A stretch of DNA of 64,000 nucleotides from Formosa sp. L2A11 (GCF_009796865.1 NZ_CP047028.1:186001-250000), one strand, 5' to 3'; numbered from the stretch's first letter, positions 28,546 through 38,009 are shown. The notes: generated by a model from the letters alone, not told the origin. A program made the numbers and translations.

Positions 28546-29958
28546 TTAATATCCAGGGTTTTGTGGTTCAATATTTGGATTTGAATTAATTTCTGATAAT
28601 GGAATTGGAAGTATAAATTTATCGTTTGGATAACTAACTACCAACTCTTTATCTGATTGAATAATTGTAACATCCATTTTATTTCTATTTAAATCAAATA
28701 GTCTGTGTCCCTCGAAAGCCAATTCTTTTCTTCGTTCTACAAGAATACGATTTAATAAATTCGTTCCTGTTTCTGTAATGTCTAAAGCATCTGGATTCGC
28801 TCTTTTTACAATAACATTTAAATCATCCTGAGCTAAAGTTGTTTGCCCTTCTTTAAGATAAGCCTCTGCTCTTATTAAATACTGTTCTGCTAAGCGTAAG
28901 ATCTTAATATTATCGTCTCCAGTAGTTCCATTAGGAAATTTATTTACAAAAAGTGCGTCTGTTTCTGCACTTGGTTTTGCTCCAGAAAGCACTGCCTCTG
29001 CCCTAACATCCTGATCTCCGTAAAGATTATATAAATCTGTAGTCACTAAAGCATCTGCATAACCATCTACACTAAAAAAGTGACCAAGACTGTTACTTCC
29101 TTCGTTATCTGAAACTGTATTTACAATTTCAAAAAGCGTTTCAGAATTAAAATCTGAACTCCAAAGTGTTGTATAATCTGTATTAGAAATTAAAGTATAT
29201 CCACCAGTATCGATAACTTCAGAACTATATTTAATAGCATTTACATTATCTTCTTCATATAAAGCAACTCTAGCCATTAATCCGTTTACTGCACCTTTAG
29301 AAAACGTACCTTCACCTTTATCATCTTCTAATAAATCTAAAGCTGAAAGTAAATCGGCTTTAACTTGTGTGTACACTTCGTTCACTGTATTTCGTGATGG
29401 AGAAGTAACATCGATATTGACTTCCGTAATTACAGGAACAGCCAAATGGCTAGCATCTGCAGTATAATTATACGGTTGCGCAAACATTCTTACTAAGTCA
29501 AAATACGTTAATGCTCTAATAGCATAAGCTTCTCCTACCAATTGATTAATAGCACTTTGTTCTAAAGCATTAGACGTTTCTATTTTTTCTCCGCCATCTA
29601 TAGCACGGTTTGCATTTACAATAACTTCGTAACTTGCATCCCATAAACCTTCTACCTCTGTATTTCTTTCTGAGACTACAAAGTTTTCGAATTCTAAATA
29701 ACGTCCAGTATTTCTTGAACTCAGATACAGGTTGTCTGCCATTAATTCCGGAACCACATACATGGTTCTTCCATAATAATCAGTACTCTGTAATTTACTA
29801 TATACACCATATATAGAGGTTTGTAAACTAGATAGATCTACAATAGCATTTTCTGCTGCAATACTTTGTTCCGGATCTATATCTAAAAAAGATTCACTAC
29901 AAGACACGGTGAATAGCGCTGTAGCAAGAATTAATATATATTTAAATTTTACGATCAT
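28546..29958 (-). CDS. SusD/RagB-family substrate-binding lipoprotein
   Basis: 470 residues. The signal ends FTVSC, followed by SESFLDIDPEQ, the classic SusD N-terminus. TPR-like helices follow, with AYAIRALTYFDLVRMF (about 150-165), then the C-terminal RAEAYLKEG and ERRKELAFEGHRLFDLNR blocks. It caps the SusC barrel at the cell surface and captures the ligand. It lies 12 bp downstream of susC. The ligand is unknown; the operon partners (epimerase, beta-lactamase-like hydrolase, DUF819) favour a peptide over a glycan. Confidence 0.95.
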   Translation of the reverse strand: MIVKFKYILILATALFTVSCSESFLDIDPEQSIAAENAIVDLSSLQTSIYGVYSKLQSTDYYGRTMYVVPELMADNLYLSSRNTGRYLEFENFVVSERNTEVEGLWDASYEVIVNANRAIDGGEKIETSNALEQSAINQLVGEAYAIRALTYFDLVRMFAQPYNYTADASHLAVPVITEVNIDVTSPSRNTVNEVYTQVKADLLSALDLLEDDKGEGTFSKGAVNGLMARVALYEEDNVNAIKYSSEVIDTGGYTLISNTDYTTLWSSDFNSETLFEIVNTVSDNEGSNSLGHFFSVDGYADALVTTDLYNLYGDQDVRAEAVLSGAKPSAETDALFVNKFPNGTTGDDNIKILRLAEQYLIRAEAYLKEGQTTLAQDDLNVIVKRANPDALDITETGTNLLNRILVERRKELAFEGHRLFDLNRNKMDVTIIQSDKELVVSYPNDKFILPIPLSEINSNPNIEPQNPGY

Positions 29959-29970
29959 GTGTTTTTGTTT

Positions 29971-32900
29971 TTAAAATGAAAAATCTAATCCCATTAAGAA
30001 TTGTCTAGAAATTGGGATTCTTAAGTCTGCTGTACCATCAATACCAACTTCTGGATCTATTTCTAATCCTTTGTCTTTTACCCATGTTAACGTATTAGTT
30101 CCTTTAACATAGAATCTAATGTTACTGACGTTCAATTTTTCAACCAATTCACTCGGGAATTGATATGCTAGTGTAATATCTCTTAATCTAAGATATGTCC
30201 CATCGTATAAAAAGCGTGTTGAATGTTGATTAGATAAACCCGATTGTGTATTTCCCCAAACTACTTTTGGCACATCGGTAACATCTCCTGGTTGTTGCCA
30301 TCTGTTCTCGTAAATTTTACGTGTCATATTACCACGATCATTTAATTCGGCACTTCCATCAGTGGATACATATCTTCCCCAAGTATCGTATACTTTATTT
30401 CCTTCGTTTAAGAATACCATAACAGATAAACTAAAGTTTTTATAGCTAAAGGTATTTGTAAATCCTGCATAAAAGTTAGGTAAAGCACTTCCTTGCTCAT
30501 AAGATTCTGCTTCGCTATATTCACTTGTTGTTGCTGTTTCAGTACCATCTGTATACCACAATGCGTTACCATTTGCACTATCTACTCCGGCATAACCAGG
30601 CATATAAAAGGTATAGAAATCGCTACCTACTTCACGAATATAATTATCACCAACTATAGATTCGTCATTAGTTAGTTTCGTGATTTCATTGGTATTTGTT
30701 GTAATATTAAAATCTGATTTCCATGAAAATCCATTAGGATTATCGAATATTCTAGCAGATAAAGACACCTCTACACCACTATTTTTCATTTCACCTACAT
30801 TATCTAGGTAGCTAGTAAGACCATTAGTTGAAGATATTGGCACTTCAAACAATAAATTAGATGTTTTTCTGGTGTAATATTCTACTGTACCAGACAAACT
30901 GTTAAAGATCCCAAAGTCTAAACCAACATTAAAAGGTTTATTCTTTTCCCATGTTAAAGACGGATTAGATTGCTGACTGTAAGAATATCCTGGTTCACCA
31001 TTATAATCGTCTCCCGTACTATACAATCCTCTTGAAGCAAAATTGCCAATTTCTTGATTTCCATTTATACCATAACTAGATCTTAATCTTAATTTATTAA
31101 TGAATGAAACATCTTCCATAAACGCTTCTTGATCAATATTCCAACCAGCTCCTACAGAACCAAAATTTGCATATCTAACATCAGCCCCAAATCTTGAAGA
31201 TCCATCGCGTCTTGCTGTTACATTTAAATAGTATTTATCCTTAAACGCATAACTTACATTAAAGAACAAAGACGATAATGAAGATGCTGTTTCTGTACTA
31301 GATGCATCTTGATATACCGAAGCATTATCAAGTGTGGTTAATCCTTCTGCGCCATAATTGCTAGCATAAGCATACACAGAATTACTTGTTATTTTTTGTG
31401 CTTCCTGACCTAATAAGAAGTTAAAGCTATTATCTTCATTTAAGTCTAATTTATACTTCAATAAGTTTGTTACATTCCAGTTTAAAACAATATTGTTTGA
31501 AGATTGACCACGACCACCATCATTTCTACCGGCTCCAAAATAAGGATTATCGTACTGAAATTCATCAGCTAAATTGAAATCAATATTTGCTTTCGTTTCA
31601 AAAGACAGATTCTCTGTAAAGTCATAATTCACACCAACATTCCCTAAAATACCATATAACTTAGATTCTCTTTCGTTTTCTTCGACTAATCCCACAGGGT
31701 TGTAGGTTAGTAAAATATCTGTATTATAAGATCCATCATCATTATAAACCGGTTGCCAAGGCACTTCTCTGTACATGGCTCTAACTGGATTATATGCACT
31801 TCCGGCTTCACTAATTGTATGTAGTACTTGATTGCTCGCAGAGACACCAAAATTCATAGATAATTTATCGTTGGCTTTATGATTCACATTCAGTTTTGCA
31901 TTCAACTTTTTATAATCTACACCAATAATAACCGACTCTTGATCGTAAATTCCTACTGAAGAATAAAATACCGTATTTTCATTTCCACCACTAGCACTAA
32001 ATCCGTATTGTTTATACTGTCCCGTTCTTGTAATCACATCTTTCCAGTCTGTGTCTACAGTTTCGTCTACATTATCATAAATGTAATCTTCTGCATCTTC
32101 AAAACTCTCACCATTATTTACACGACTTTCTATTAATAACTCAATACTTTCTGCGGTATTCAATAATTTGTTTCTATCAGAAAAAATCATTTCGCTTACA
32201 CCATATTGTGTACTAAAATCGAATTTAGTTTTCCCTGATTTTCCTTTTTTAGTTGTGATTAAAATTACACCATTTGCACCTCTAGATCCGTAAATAGATG
32301 TTGCAGATGCATCTTTTAATACTGTAATAGTTTCAATATCTTTAGAATTAATTCCTGCAATGGTATTAGAACTCGTTGCTATTGTAGAGATATCTCCAGA
32401 AACAATAGGAATTCCATCTACCACGTATAACGGATTAGAATCTGCATTTATAGATCCTACACCTCTAATTAAAATATCTTGCGAATATCCGGGTTGCCCA
32501 CTAGCAGACGACATTTGCACTCCCGATACATTACCTTGTAAAGTCTCTTGAAAAGAAGATGTTGGCATTTCTTCAACCTTTGCAAGGTCTACACCTACAG
32601 CCGAACCTGTGAATGAACTTTTACTTTGCTCGCCATAAGCTACAACAAGAACTTCATCTAAATTTTCAGCATTTTCTTTTAAAACTATTTTAAGATCACT
32701 AGTAGAAGTTACTGTAACTTCTTGTGGCAAATACCCTAAAAAACTAACCACTAATATGGTGTTTTCTTTACTGACGTTAATTTTGAAATCTCCATCAAAA
32801 TCTGTGGTCACACCATTGCTTGTACCTTTTTCAATAACAGAAGCTCCAGGCAAAGGCATCCCTGTTTTGTCTACAACACTACCTTTAATTAGTAATTTCT

Positions 32901-33285
32901 GGACGTTACTTACAATGACCTTGTCCTTAATTACAATAGTTTTTTCTTGTGAAAATTCGTAGATAAAATTGCCATTAGACAATGTTTTCTCTAATAAATC
33001 TCCGGCTTTAATACTTCCTTTTTTTAAACTGACTTTTGGATAGTTTTCAAACAAATCTGCTCTATAAATAAAGGTGTAATCTGTCTGGTTCTTAATCATT
33101 TTAAACACCTCATCTACTGAAAGCAATTGATTGTCTGCTATTTCAATTTTAGTATTTTGTGAAAATCCATTTTTAGGAGATAAACTAAAAACAGACATCG
33201 AAAAAAGAAAAATAAATGTTTTCATGATGAGCGTTAAAAACCTCCTCTTCGCAAAGAGAAGCGGATTAGTAATGTTTTTTTTCAT
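29971..33285 (-). CDS. SusC/RagA-type TonB-dependent transporter with an N-terminal STN signalling domain
   Basis: 1104 residues. Signal region about 1-43, STN (secretin/TonB N-terminal) domain about 46-125 (IADNQLLSVDEVFKMI), carboxypeptidase-regulatory-like domain about 133-215 (GSVVDKTGMPLPGASV), TonB-box-like DEVLVVAYG, plug about 225-345 (RGVGSINADSNPLYVVDG, ATSIYGSRGANGVI), then the barrel ending MGLDFSF. The STN domain is the part that talks to a FecR anti-sigma factor in the periplasm, and fecR and fecI homologues lie immediately upstream. The transporter is therefore both importer and sensor. A second in-frame Met (MKTFIFLF, residue 21) is the more natural start of the signal peptide. 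Intact. Confidence 0.94.
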   Translation of the reverse strand: MKKNITNPLLFAKRRFLTLIMKTFIFLFSMSVFSLSPKNGFSQNTKIEIADNQLLSVDEVFKMIKNQTDYTFIYRADLFENYPKVSLKKGSIKAGDLLEKTLSNGNFIYEFSQEKTIVIKDKVIVSNVQKLLIKGSVVDKTGMPLPGASVIEKGTSNGVTTDFDGDFKINVSKENTILVVSFLGYLPQEVTVTSTSDLKIVLKENAENLDEVLVVAYGEQSKSSFTGSAVGVDLAKVEEMPTSSFQETLQGNVSGVQMSSASGQPGYSQDILIRGVGSINADSNPLYVVDGIPIVSGDISTIATSSNTIAGINSKDIETITVLKDASATSIYGSRGANGVILITTKKGKSGKTKFDFSTQYGVSEMIFSDRNKLLNTAESIELLIESRVNNGESFEDAEDYIYDNVDETVDTDWKDVITRTGQYKQYGFSASGGNENTVFYSSVGIYDQESVIIGVDYKKLNAKLNVNHKANDKLSMNFGVSASNQVLHTISEAGSAYNPVRAMYREVPWQPVYNDDGSYNTDILLTYNPVGLVEENERESKLYGILGNVGVNYDFTENLSFETKANIDFNLADEFQYDNPYFGAGRNDGGRGQSSNNIVLNWNVTNLLKYKLDLNEDNSFNFLLGQEAQKITSNSVYAYASNYGAEGLTTLDNASVYQDASSTETASSLSSLFFNVSYAFKDKYYLNVTARRDGSSRFGADVRYANFGSVGAGWNIDQEAFMEDVSFINKLRLRSSYGINGNQEIGNFASRGLYSTGDDYNGEPGYSYSQQSNPSLTWEKNKPFNVGLDFGIFNSLSGTVEYYTRKTSNLLFEVPISSTNGLTSYLDNVGEMKNSGVEVSLSARIFDNPNGFSWKSDFNITTNTNEITKLTNDESIVGDNYIREVGSDFYTFYMPGYAGVDSANGNALWYTDGTETATTSEYSEAESYEQGSALPNFYAGFTNTFSYKNFSLSVMVFLNEGNKVYDTWGRYVSTDGSAELNDRGNMTRKIYENRWQQPGDVTDVPKVVWGNTQSGLSNQHSTRFLYDGTYLRLRDITLAYQFPSELVEKLNVSNIRFYVKGTNTLTWVKDKGLEIDPEVGIDGTADLRIPISRQFLMGLDFSF

Positions 33286-33365
33286 AAATTTACATATTGG
33301 TTAATTAATCAATTACATAGGGGATATAACTGGCTGTGAGATGTTACGTTTTATCCCTATTTTTT

Positions 33366-34517
33366 TTATTCTATAACTATTTTATTACCTTCTATTTTGT
33401 AGGTCATATTGTTCGTGTTTTTTATAATATCTAATATATATTCTATAGACTGACGCTTACTAATTACACCTGTAAACCCAACGGTTTTCATGTGTGTGTT
33501 TTCAATTTCAATATCTACATCGTACCATCTAGAAAGCACTTTCATAATATCTTCTAAAGATTTATTAGTAAAACTAAATTCGCCATTACGCCAAGAAATA
33601 TGCTCATCTACATCTACATTGTAAATTTTAAAATCGTTTTTAGTTTGAGATAATTTTGATTGTTGTCCTGGTTTTAAGATGTTTTTACTAATTCCATTAC
33701 TAACAGAAACGCTACCTTCAACCAAAGTGGTTAGAATATCTGTTTCATCTTTATACGCTTTAACATTAAAGATTGTACCTAATACTTTGATGTTTTGTTC
33801 GTTAGTTTTTAAAATAAATGCATCGCCATTGTGCTTATAACTTTTAGAAACTTCTAAATACGCTTCGCCATACACCAATTCTATTTCTCTAGATTGTCCA
33901 GCAATAAAATTCACCGGATATTTTAATTTAGATTCTGAATTTAACCACACTTTTGTACCGTCTGATAGTGTTACAAAAAACTGACCTCCTCTAGGGATGG
34001 TTAAATAATTATACTCTAATCCTATGTTTTGTTTATCAGATTTATTATAAATCAACGACTTGCCGTCACTCGTTAGTTTTTTAGATTGATACGTGCCTTC
34101 CTTATCTAAAACAACATTTGTCCCATCTTCTAAAGTTAATGTGGCCTTATCAGACCCTATAATAATTGGAGTATCTACAACACGAATAGGCACTTCTGTA
34201 CTCTCATTTTGTTTAAACAGAAAACCAAGAGAAACAAGTAATAAGACAGATGCTGCCACAGCATATTTAAATACCGCTTTTTTATAAAAAGGAATAGGTT
34301 TTGTAGATTCTTCAGATTGAATCGATTCTAGAATATTAATAAGAACTTTATTTTTTATAGCATGTTCTGCACCAAGTTCTTCAACCCAATCATGATTTTC
34401 TTGAAAACTTTCATAATAATTCACAAGCTTTTTTACTTCCTCGATTTTAATTTTACCATCGAGGTATTTTTCTATTAAGTCTTGAAAATCTTGATTTGTA
34501 TTTTGCTGGTATTCCAT
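33366..34517 (-). CDS. FecR-family anti-sigma factor
   Basis: 383 residues. The N-terminal cytoplasmic anti-sigma domain (about 1-85) is followed by one membrane segment (about 87-105, AVAASVLLLVSLGFLF). The periplasmic FecR domain (about 130-235) has TIPRGGQFFVTLSDGTKVWLN, shortened here to its core SDGTKVWLN, and VYGEAYLEV. The C-terminal DUF4974-like domain has the motif SLEDIMKVLSRWYDVD. It holds the ECF sigma factor inactive until the STN domain of the cognate SusC signals substrate binding. It lies between the sigma factor gene (203 bp upstream) and susC (80 bp downstream). Confidence 0.94.
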   Translation of the reverse strand: MEYQQNTNQDFQDLIEKYLDGKIKIEEVKKLVNYYESFQENHDWVEELGAEHAIKNKVLINILESIQSEESTKPIPFYKKAVFKYAVAASVLLLVSLGFLFKQNESTEVPIRVVDTPIIIGSDKATLTLEDGTNVVLDKEGTYQSKKLTSDGKSLIYNKSDKQNIGLEYNYLTIPRGGQFFVTLSDGTKVWLNSESKLKYPVNFIAGQSREIELVYGEAYLEVSKSYKHNGDAFILKTNEQNIKVLGTIFNVKAYKDETDILTTLVEGSVSVSNGISKNILKPGQQSKLSQTKNDFKIYNVDVDEHISWRNGEFSFTNKSLEDIMKVLSRWYDVDIEIENTHMKTVGFTGVISKRQSIEYILDIIKNTNNMTYKIEGNKIVIE

Positions 34518-34720
34518 AAAATGTATGCGAGAAACTTTTGTGTTATATAAGGTAAGTGTCTAAAAAACGGAATACCCCCTAAACAAAATTCAATTATTTT
34601 ATAATTTTATTAAAAATAATTAACCAAAACACAGCAAAACACTACATTATACACACAAATTACAGGTAAAACATATTAAAAATTCAGAGTAAAAAATTAA
34701 AAAAAAGTAAGATTAGGACA

Positions 34721-35284
34721 TTAATAATTGAAGAAAAGTAGGATAAATAAAACCTGTCCTAGAGAAGCTCTTAAAACACGAAGTGCATTAGTGATATGGT
34801 TTTCTACGGTTTTAATAGAAATATTTAATTGCTTGGCAATTTCTTTATGGCTTAGTTGTTCGTTTCGGCTTAGCTTATAAACTCTTTGGCATTTTTCAGG
34901 TAAACTTTCAACAACAAATTTAATATGTTGTTTAAGTTCTTTATGCATAATTTTTGTTTCCGGTGTGGCATATTGCATACGCTTATCCAGTTCTTCGAAG
35001 AGTTCTACTCGCATTATTTTATTAGACCTAAATTCGGCAAACACCTTATATCTAACACAAGCGTAAAGATAACTTTGCAGCGAAACCTTTATTTCTAGAT
35101 CTTTTCGCTTATTCCATAAATCTATAAATACGTCCTGAATAATTTCTTCGCAAACTTCTTTATCTTTTAAAAGGTTATAAGACGAAATAAAAAGCACTTT
35201 CCAATACGTATTATACAACATGGTTAAGGCTCTTTTATCGTCGCCTTTTAAACCTTGTAAAATCTCTATATCGGAATTGAACAT
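34721..35284 (-). CDS. ECF-type RNA polymerase sigma factor (FecI-like)
   Basis: 187 residues. Region 2 spans about 15-85 (ALTMLYNTYWKVLF, EEIIQDVFIDLWNKR) and region 4 about 120-175 (LPEKCQRVYKLSRNEQLSHKEIAKQLNIS, cut here to the core LSHKEIAKQLNIS, then TVENHITNALRVLR). Region 1.1 is absent, as in ECF factors. It probably directs transcription of the SusCD-epimerase operon downstream after release by the FecR protein at 33366-34517. No obvious autoregulatory promoter could be picked out upstream. The C-terminal tail LGQVLFILLFFNY is hydrophobic, which is common in flavobacterial homologues. Confidence 0.93.
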   Translation of the reverse strand: MFNSDIEILQGLKGDDKRALTMLYNTYWKVLFISSYNLLKDKEVCEEIIQDVFIDLWNKRKDLEIKVSLQSYLYACVRYKVFAEFRSNKIMRVELFEELDKRMQYATPETKIMHKELKQHIKFVVESLPEKCQRVYKLSRNEQLSHKEIAKQLNISIKTVENHITNALRVLRASLGQVLFILLFFNY

Positions 35285-35679
35285 AAATTATATTAAGTAT
35301 AGTTTAGAAAAAATTATTATAAACCCGATTTTGAAGTTTAACTAAACGTTAATTTTACACTAATATATATTTAATTAGCGAATAGAATGAGTCATACTCA
35401 TAGAGAAAGATACAATAAGGTTACATTTTTATGAAATTAATAAACAAATTCGTGTTTTTATATTAATTCAAACGAAAGAAAAGTCGTTTTCTTATCATGG
35501 TAAGCGCTACAACTACGGCATTCATAGTAAAATCAAGAGTACTTATGCTTGATTTTACTGACGTTGCTCATGTTAAAAAGGATAAATAATATTTTTTTTT
35601 AAAAGTAAAAATATGCCAAAATAGTTACATTTTTAAGAAGTGTAAATATTGTATTAAGTAAGATATATAAAATACAAAA
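35285..35679. repeat. Intergenic region with two perfect short hairpins of unknown role
   Basis: Roughly 395 bp without a gene. AAGAAAA (35476-35482) pairs with TTTTCTT (35487-35493). AGTAAAATCAAG (35526-35537) pairs exactly over 12 bp with CTTGATTTTACT (35548-35559) across a 10-nt loop. The second hairpin lacks a T run, so it does not look like a terminator. No ORF links them. A small RNA or regulatory DNA palindromes are possible; nothing else was seen. Confidence 0.4.
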
Positions 35680-35703
35680 CCCCATAACATTACTGTTACG
35701 GGG
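35680..35703 (-). terminator. Terminator of the tRNA-Ser transcript
   Basis: On the minus strand CCCCGTAACA pairs with TGTTATGGGG (one G:U) across a short loop, followed by TTTTGTATTTT. It lies directly downstream of the tRNA-Ser gene. Confidence 0.8.
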
Positions 35704-35709
35704 TTGTTG

Positions 35710-35794
35710 CGGAGAATGAGGGATTCGAACCCCCGGAGGTGTAACCCTCAACAGTTTTCAAGACTGCCGCATTCGACCACTCTGCCAATTCTCC
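35710..35794 (-). tRNA. tRNA-Ser (anticodon UGA)
   Basis: An 85-nt gene with acceptor stem GGAGAAT/ATTCTCC, discriminator G, D arm, anticodon loop CTTGAAA (anticodon TGA), the long variable arm expected for serine tRNAs, and GGTTCGAAT in the T arm. The 3' CCA is not encoded. Confidence 0.95.
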
Positions 35795-36017
35795 TGAGTG
35801 CCTTATCAGATATTCCCTGAATGCGGGTGCAAATATAAGACGCTTTTTCGGTTTATTCAAACAAAAAAGAATAAAAATCAAAATATTTTACAAACACTAC
35901 TCTAATAAATTAAATTTCAAATAGTTGTAAAATCATATTTTAATACATTCAATTCACTTTTATTCGGATTCCGGATAATAATTCATACTTATATGAAAGA
36001 AAGTCGGTTTCAAATCC

Positions 36018-36025
36018 TATTTTTG
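36018..36025 (+). promoter_or_regulatory. -7 element of the nitroreductase gene
   Basis: TATTTTTG, a perfect match to TAnnTTTG, 19 bp before the ATG at 36045. No convincing -33 TTG was found at the standard distance. Confidence 0.45.
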
Positions 36026-36044
36026 ACATCTATTAAATCAATGT

Positions 36045-36674
36045 ATGGATATTATTAAACAGTTGCAATGGCGGTATGCAACGAAAAAATTCGATAACAC
36101 TAAAATTATCGACGACCAAAAAATCAATATTCTTTTAGAATCTTTTAATTTAACAGCAACCTCTTATGGTTTACAGCCTATAAAATTAGTTGTTATAAAA
36201 AATAAAACATTACAAGATCAACTTGTGCCGGCTTCTATGAATCAGGAACAAATAAGACAAGCGTCTCACGTTCTGGTTATTTGTATAGAAACGACTATTA
36301 ATAAAATATTTATTGAAAATTATTTCTCAAGAGTAAAAGCATTGCGCAACACACCTGATGCAGTGTTAACACCCTTTAAATCATTTTTAATAAACGATTT
36401 TGAAACTAAAGAACAATTAGAGATTGAAGCTTGGGCTAAAAAACAAGCTTATTTGGCACTAGGAAACTTACTTACTGTTTGCGCAATAGAAGAAATTGAC
36501 TCCTGCCCTATGGAAGGTTTTATCCCCACAGAATACGATAAATTATTACACCTTGAAGACAAAGGGTTAAAATCTGTTTTAGTACTTCCTATTGGGTATC
36601 GTGCAGAAGATGATATTTTTTCTGATTTGAAAAAGGTAAGAAAACCTATTTCAGACAGCATCATTCATATGTAA
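36045..36674 (+). CDS. NAD(P)H-dependent oxidoreductase, nitroreductase family
   Basis: 209 residues, a typical length. The N-terminal QWRYATKKFDNTKI is the conserved flavin/substrate segment of NfsB-like FMN enzymes. Later motifs are LESFNLTATSYGLQP, AWAKKQAYLALGNLL (helix carrying the dimer/FMN contacts), CPMEGF and the closing VLPIGYRAEDD. It probably reduces quinones or nitro compounds with FMN in the cytoplasm as a homodimer. It stands alone between tRNA-Ser and an aminotransferase gene, and no pathway partner is visible. The start is supported by the -7 element at 36018-36025. Confidence 0.9.
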   Translation: MDIIKQLQWRYATKKFDNTKIIDDQKINILLESFNLTATSYGLQPIKLVVIKNKTLQDQLVPASMNQEQIRQASHVLVICIETTINKIFIENYFSRVKALRNTPDAVLTPFKSFLINDFETKEQLEIEAWAKKQAYLALGNLLTVCAIEEIDSCPMEGFIPTEYDKLLHLEDKGLKSVLVLPIGYRAEDDIFSDLKKVRKPISDSIIHM

Positions 36675-36727
36675 GTTTTAAAGATTAAGAATCTTTTGCT
36701 CAACTTTTTTATTACTTGCTTTAATCG

Positions 36728-36735
36728 TAAATTTG
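36728..36735 (+). promoter_or_regulatory. -7 element of the aminotransferase gene
   Basis: TAAATTTG, a perfect match to TAnnTTTG, 22 bp before the ATG at 36758. No TTG was found at the standard -33 position. Confidence 0.45.
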
Positions 36736-36757
36736 AAATCAATTTTAAATAGACCTC

Positions 36758-37951
36758 ATGCCTGGATTTGAACTTTTTGGAAGTGCAGAACAAAAAGAAG
36801 TACACGATGTACTTGATAGTGGAATTTTAATGCGTTATGGCTTTGATGCCATGAGAAACGGACATTGGAAAGCCAAAGAATTAGAAACAGAATTACAAAC
36901 GCAAATGCAAGTAAAGCATGCGCAATTGGTATCTAGTGGTACAGCTGCAGTTTCTGTAGCATTAGCTATTGCTGGTGTAGGTGCTGGAGACGAAGTTATT
37001 TTACCAACCTTTACATTTGTAGCAAGTTTTGAAGCCGTTTTAATGTTAGGAGCCGTTCCTGTACTTGTAGATATAGATAGTACATTAACATTAGACATTA
37101 CTGCTGTTAAAAATGCAATTACTCCAAAAACAAAAGCGATCATGCCTGTACATATGTGCGGTGGTATGGCGCATTTAAAGGAACTTAAAGAAATTTGTAA
37201 GACTCATAACCTGAAATTAATTGAAGATGCTTGTCAGGCTATTGGAGGAACTTACGAAGGTAAACCTTTAGGAAGCTACGGAGATGTTGGTTGCTTTTCT
37301 TTCGATTTTGTTAAAACAATTACAACTGGAGAAGGTGGTGCAATAATTACAAATAATGACGATTATGCAACATGGGCAGATCATTACAGCGATCATGGTC
37401 ACGATCATGAAGGTTCTGATCGTGGTGCAGAAACACATCCATTTTTAGGATATAATTTCAGAATATCAGAGCTTCATGCTGCTGTTGGTTTGGCTCAGGT
37501 TAAACGTTTAAATGATTTTATAGCCATTCAGAAAAAACATTACACCGTTTTAAAAGAAGCTTTAAGTGCAATACCTGAACTTACGTTTAGAACGATTCCT
37601 GAAGAAGGTGTAGAAAACTATTCGTTCTTAAATTTCTTTTTAACAGATTTAGAAACGACTACTGCTGCTATGACCGCTTTAAAAGAAGCAGGAATAGATG
37701 GTTGTTTTCACTACTACAATAACAATTGGCATTATGTTAGAAAATGGGAGCATTTAAAGCATGCTAAAACATTATTTCCTATGCCAGCAAATACAAAAGA
37801 AGTATTAAGCTCGTTAAGCTCTAAAACATTTGAAAAATCGGATTATTTTATAGCAAGAAACATCTCTTGCTTAATTAAACTATCTTGGACAGATGAAGAA
37901 GTAAAACTCAGAGCTTCAAAAATGGTAGAAGCCATTAAAAGTGTTTTATAA
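36758..37951 (+). CDS. DegT/DnrJ/EryC1/StrS-family sugar aminotransferase, possibly KdnA-like
   Basis: 397 residues of PLP-dependent fold. Visible are the substrate/cofactor motif SSGTAAVSVAL, LPTFTFVAS, the PLP-ring Asp in EDACQAIGG, and the Schiff-base Lys in FDFVKTITTGEGGAI. A His-rich loop YSDHGHDHEG and GYNFRISELHAAVGLAQ follow. The N-terminus MPGFELFG and the GFD segment remind me of KdnA, the transaminase that makes 8-amino-3,8-dideoxy-manno-octulosonate (Kdo8N) for lipopolysaccharide in Shewanella. That is from memory and unverified, and the usual dehydrogenase partner KdnB is not next to it here. Otherwise it is a generic nucleotide-sugar aminotransferase. The terminator at 37980-38009 ends the gene. 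Confidence 0.85.
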   Translation: MPGFELFGSAEQKEVHDVLDSGILMRYGFDAMRNGHWKAKELETELQTQMQVKHAQLVSSGTAAVSVALAIAGVGAGDEVILPTFTFVASFEAVLMLGAVPVLVDIDSTLTLDITAVKNAITPKTKAIMPVHMCGGMAHLKELKEICKTHNLKLIEDACQAIGGTYEGKPLGSYGDVGCFSFDFVKTITTGEGGAIITNNDDYATWADHYSDHGHDHEGSDRGAETHPFLGYNFRISELHAAVGLAQVKRLNDFIAIQKKHYTVLKEALSAIPELTFRTIPEEGVENYSFLNFFLTDLETTTAAMTALKEAGIDGCFHYYNNNWHYVRKWEHLKHAKTLFPMPANTKEVLSSLSSKTFEKSDYFIARNISCLIKLSWTDEEVKLRASKMVEAIKSVL

Positions 37952-37979
37952 AAAATTCAAACTTTTTTTTTAAAATAAC

Positions 37980-38009
37980 AAACCCACACTACAAGTATAG
38001 TGTGGGTTT
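37980..38009 (+). terminator. Terminator of the aminotransferase gene
   Basis: AAACCCACACTA (37980-37991) pairs exactly with TAGTGTGGGTTT (37998-38009) across CAAGTA, followed by a T run. Confidence 0.92.
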
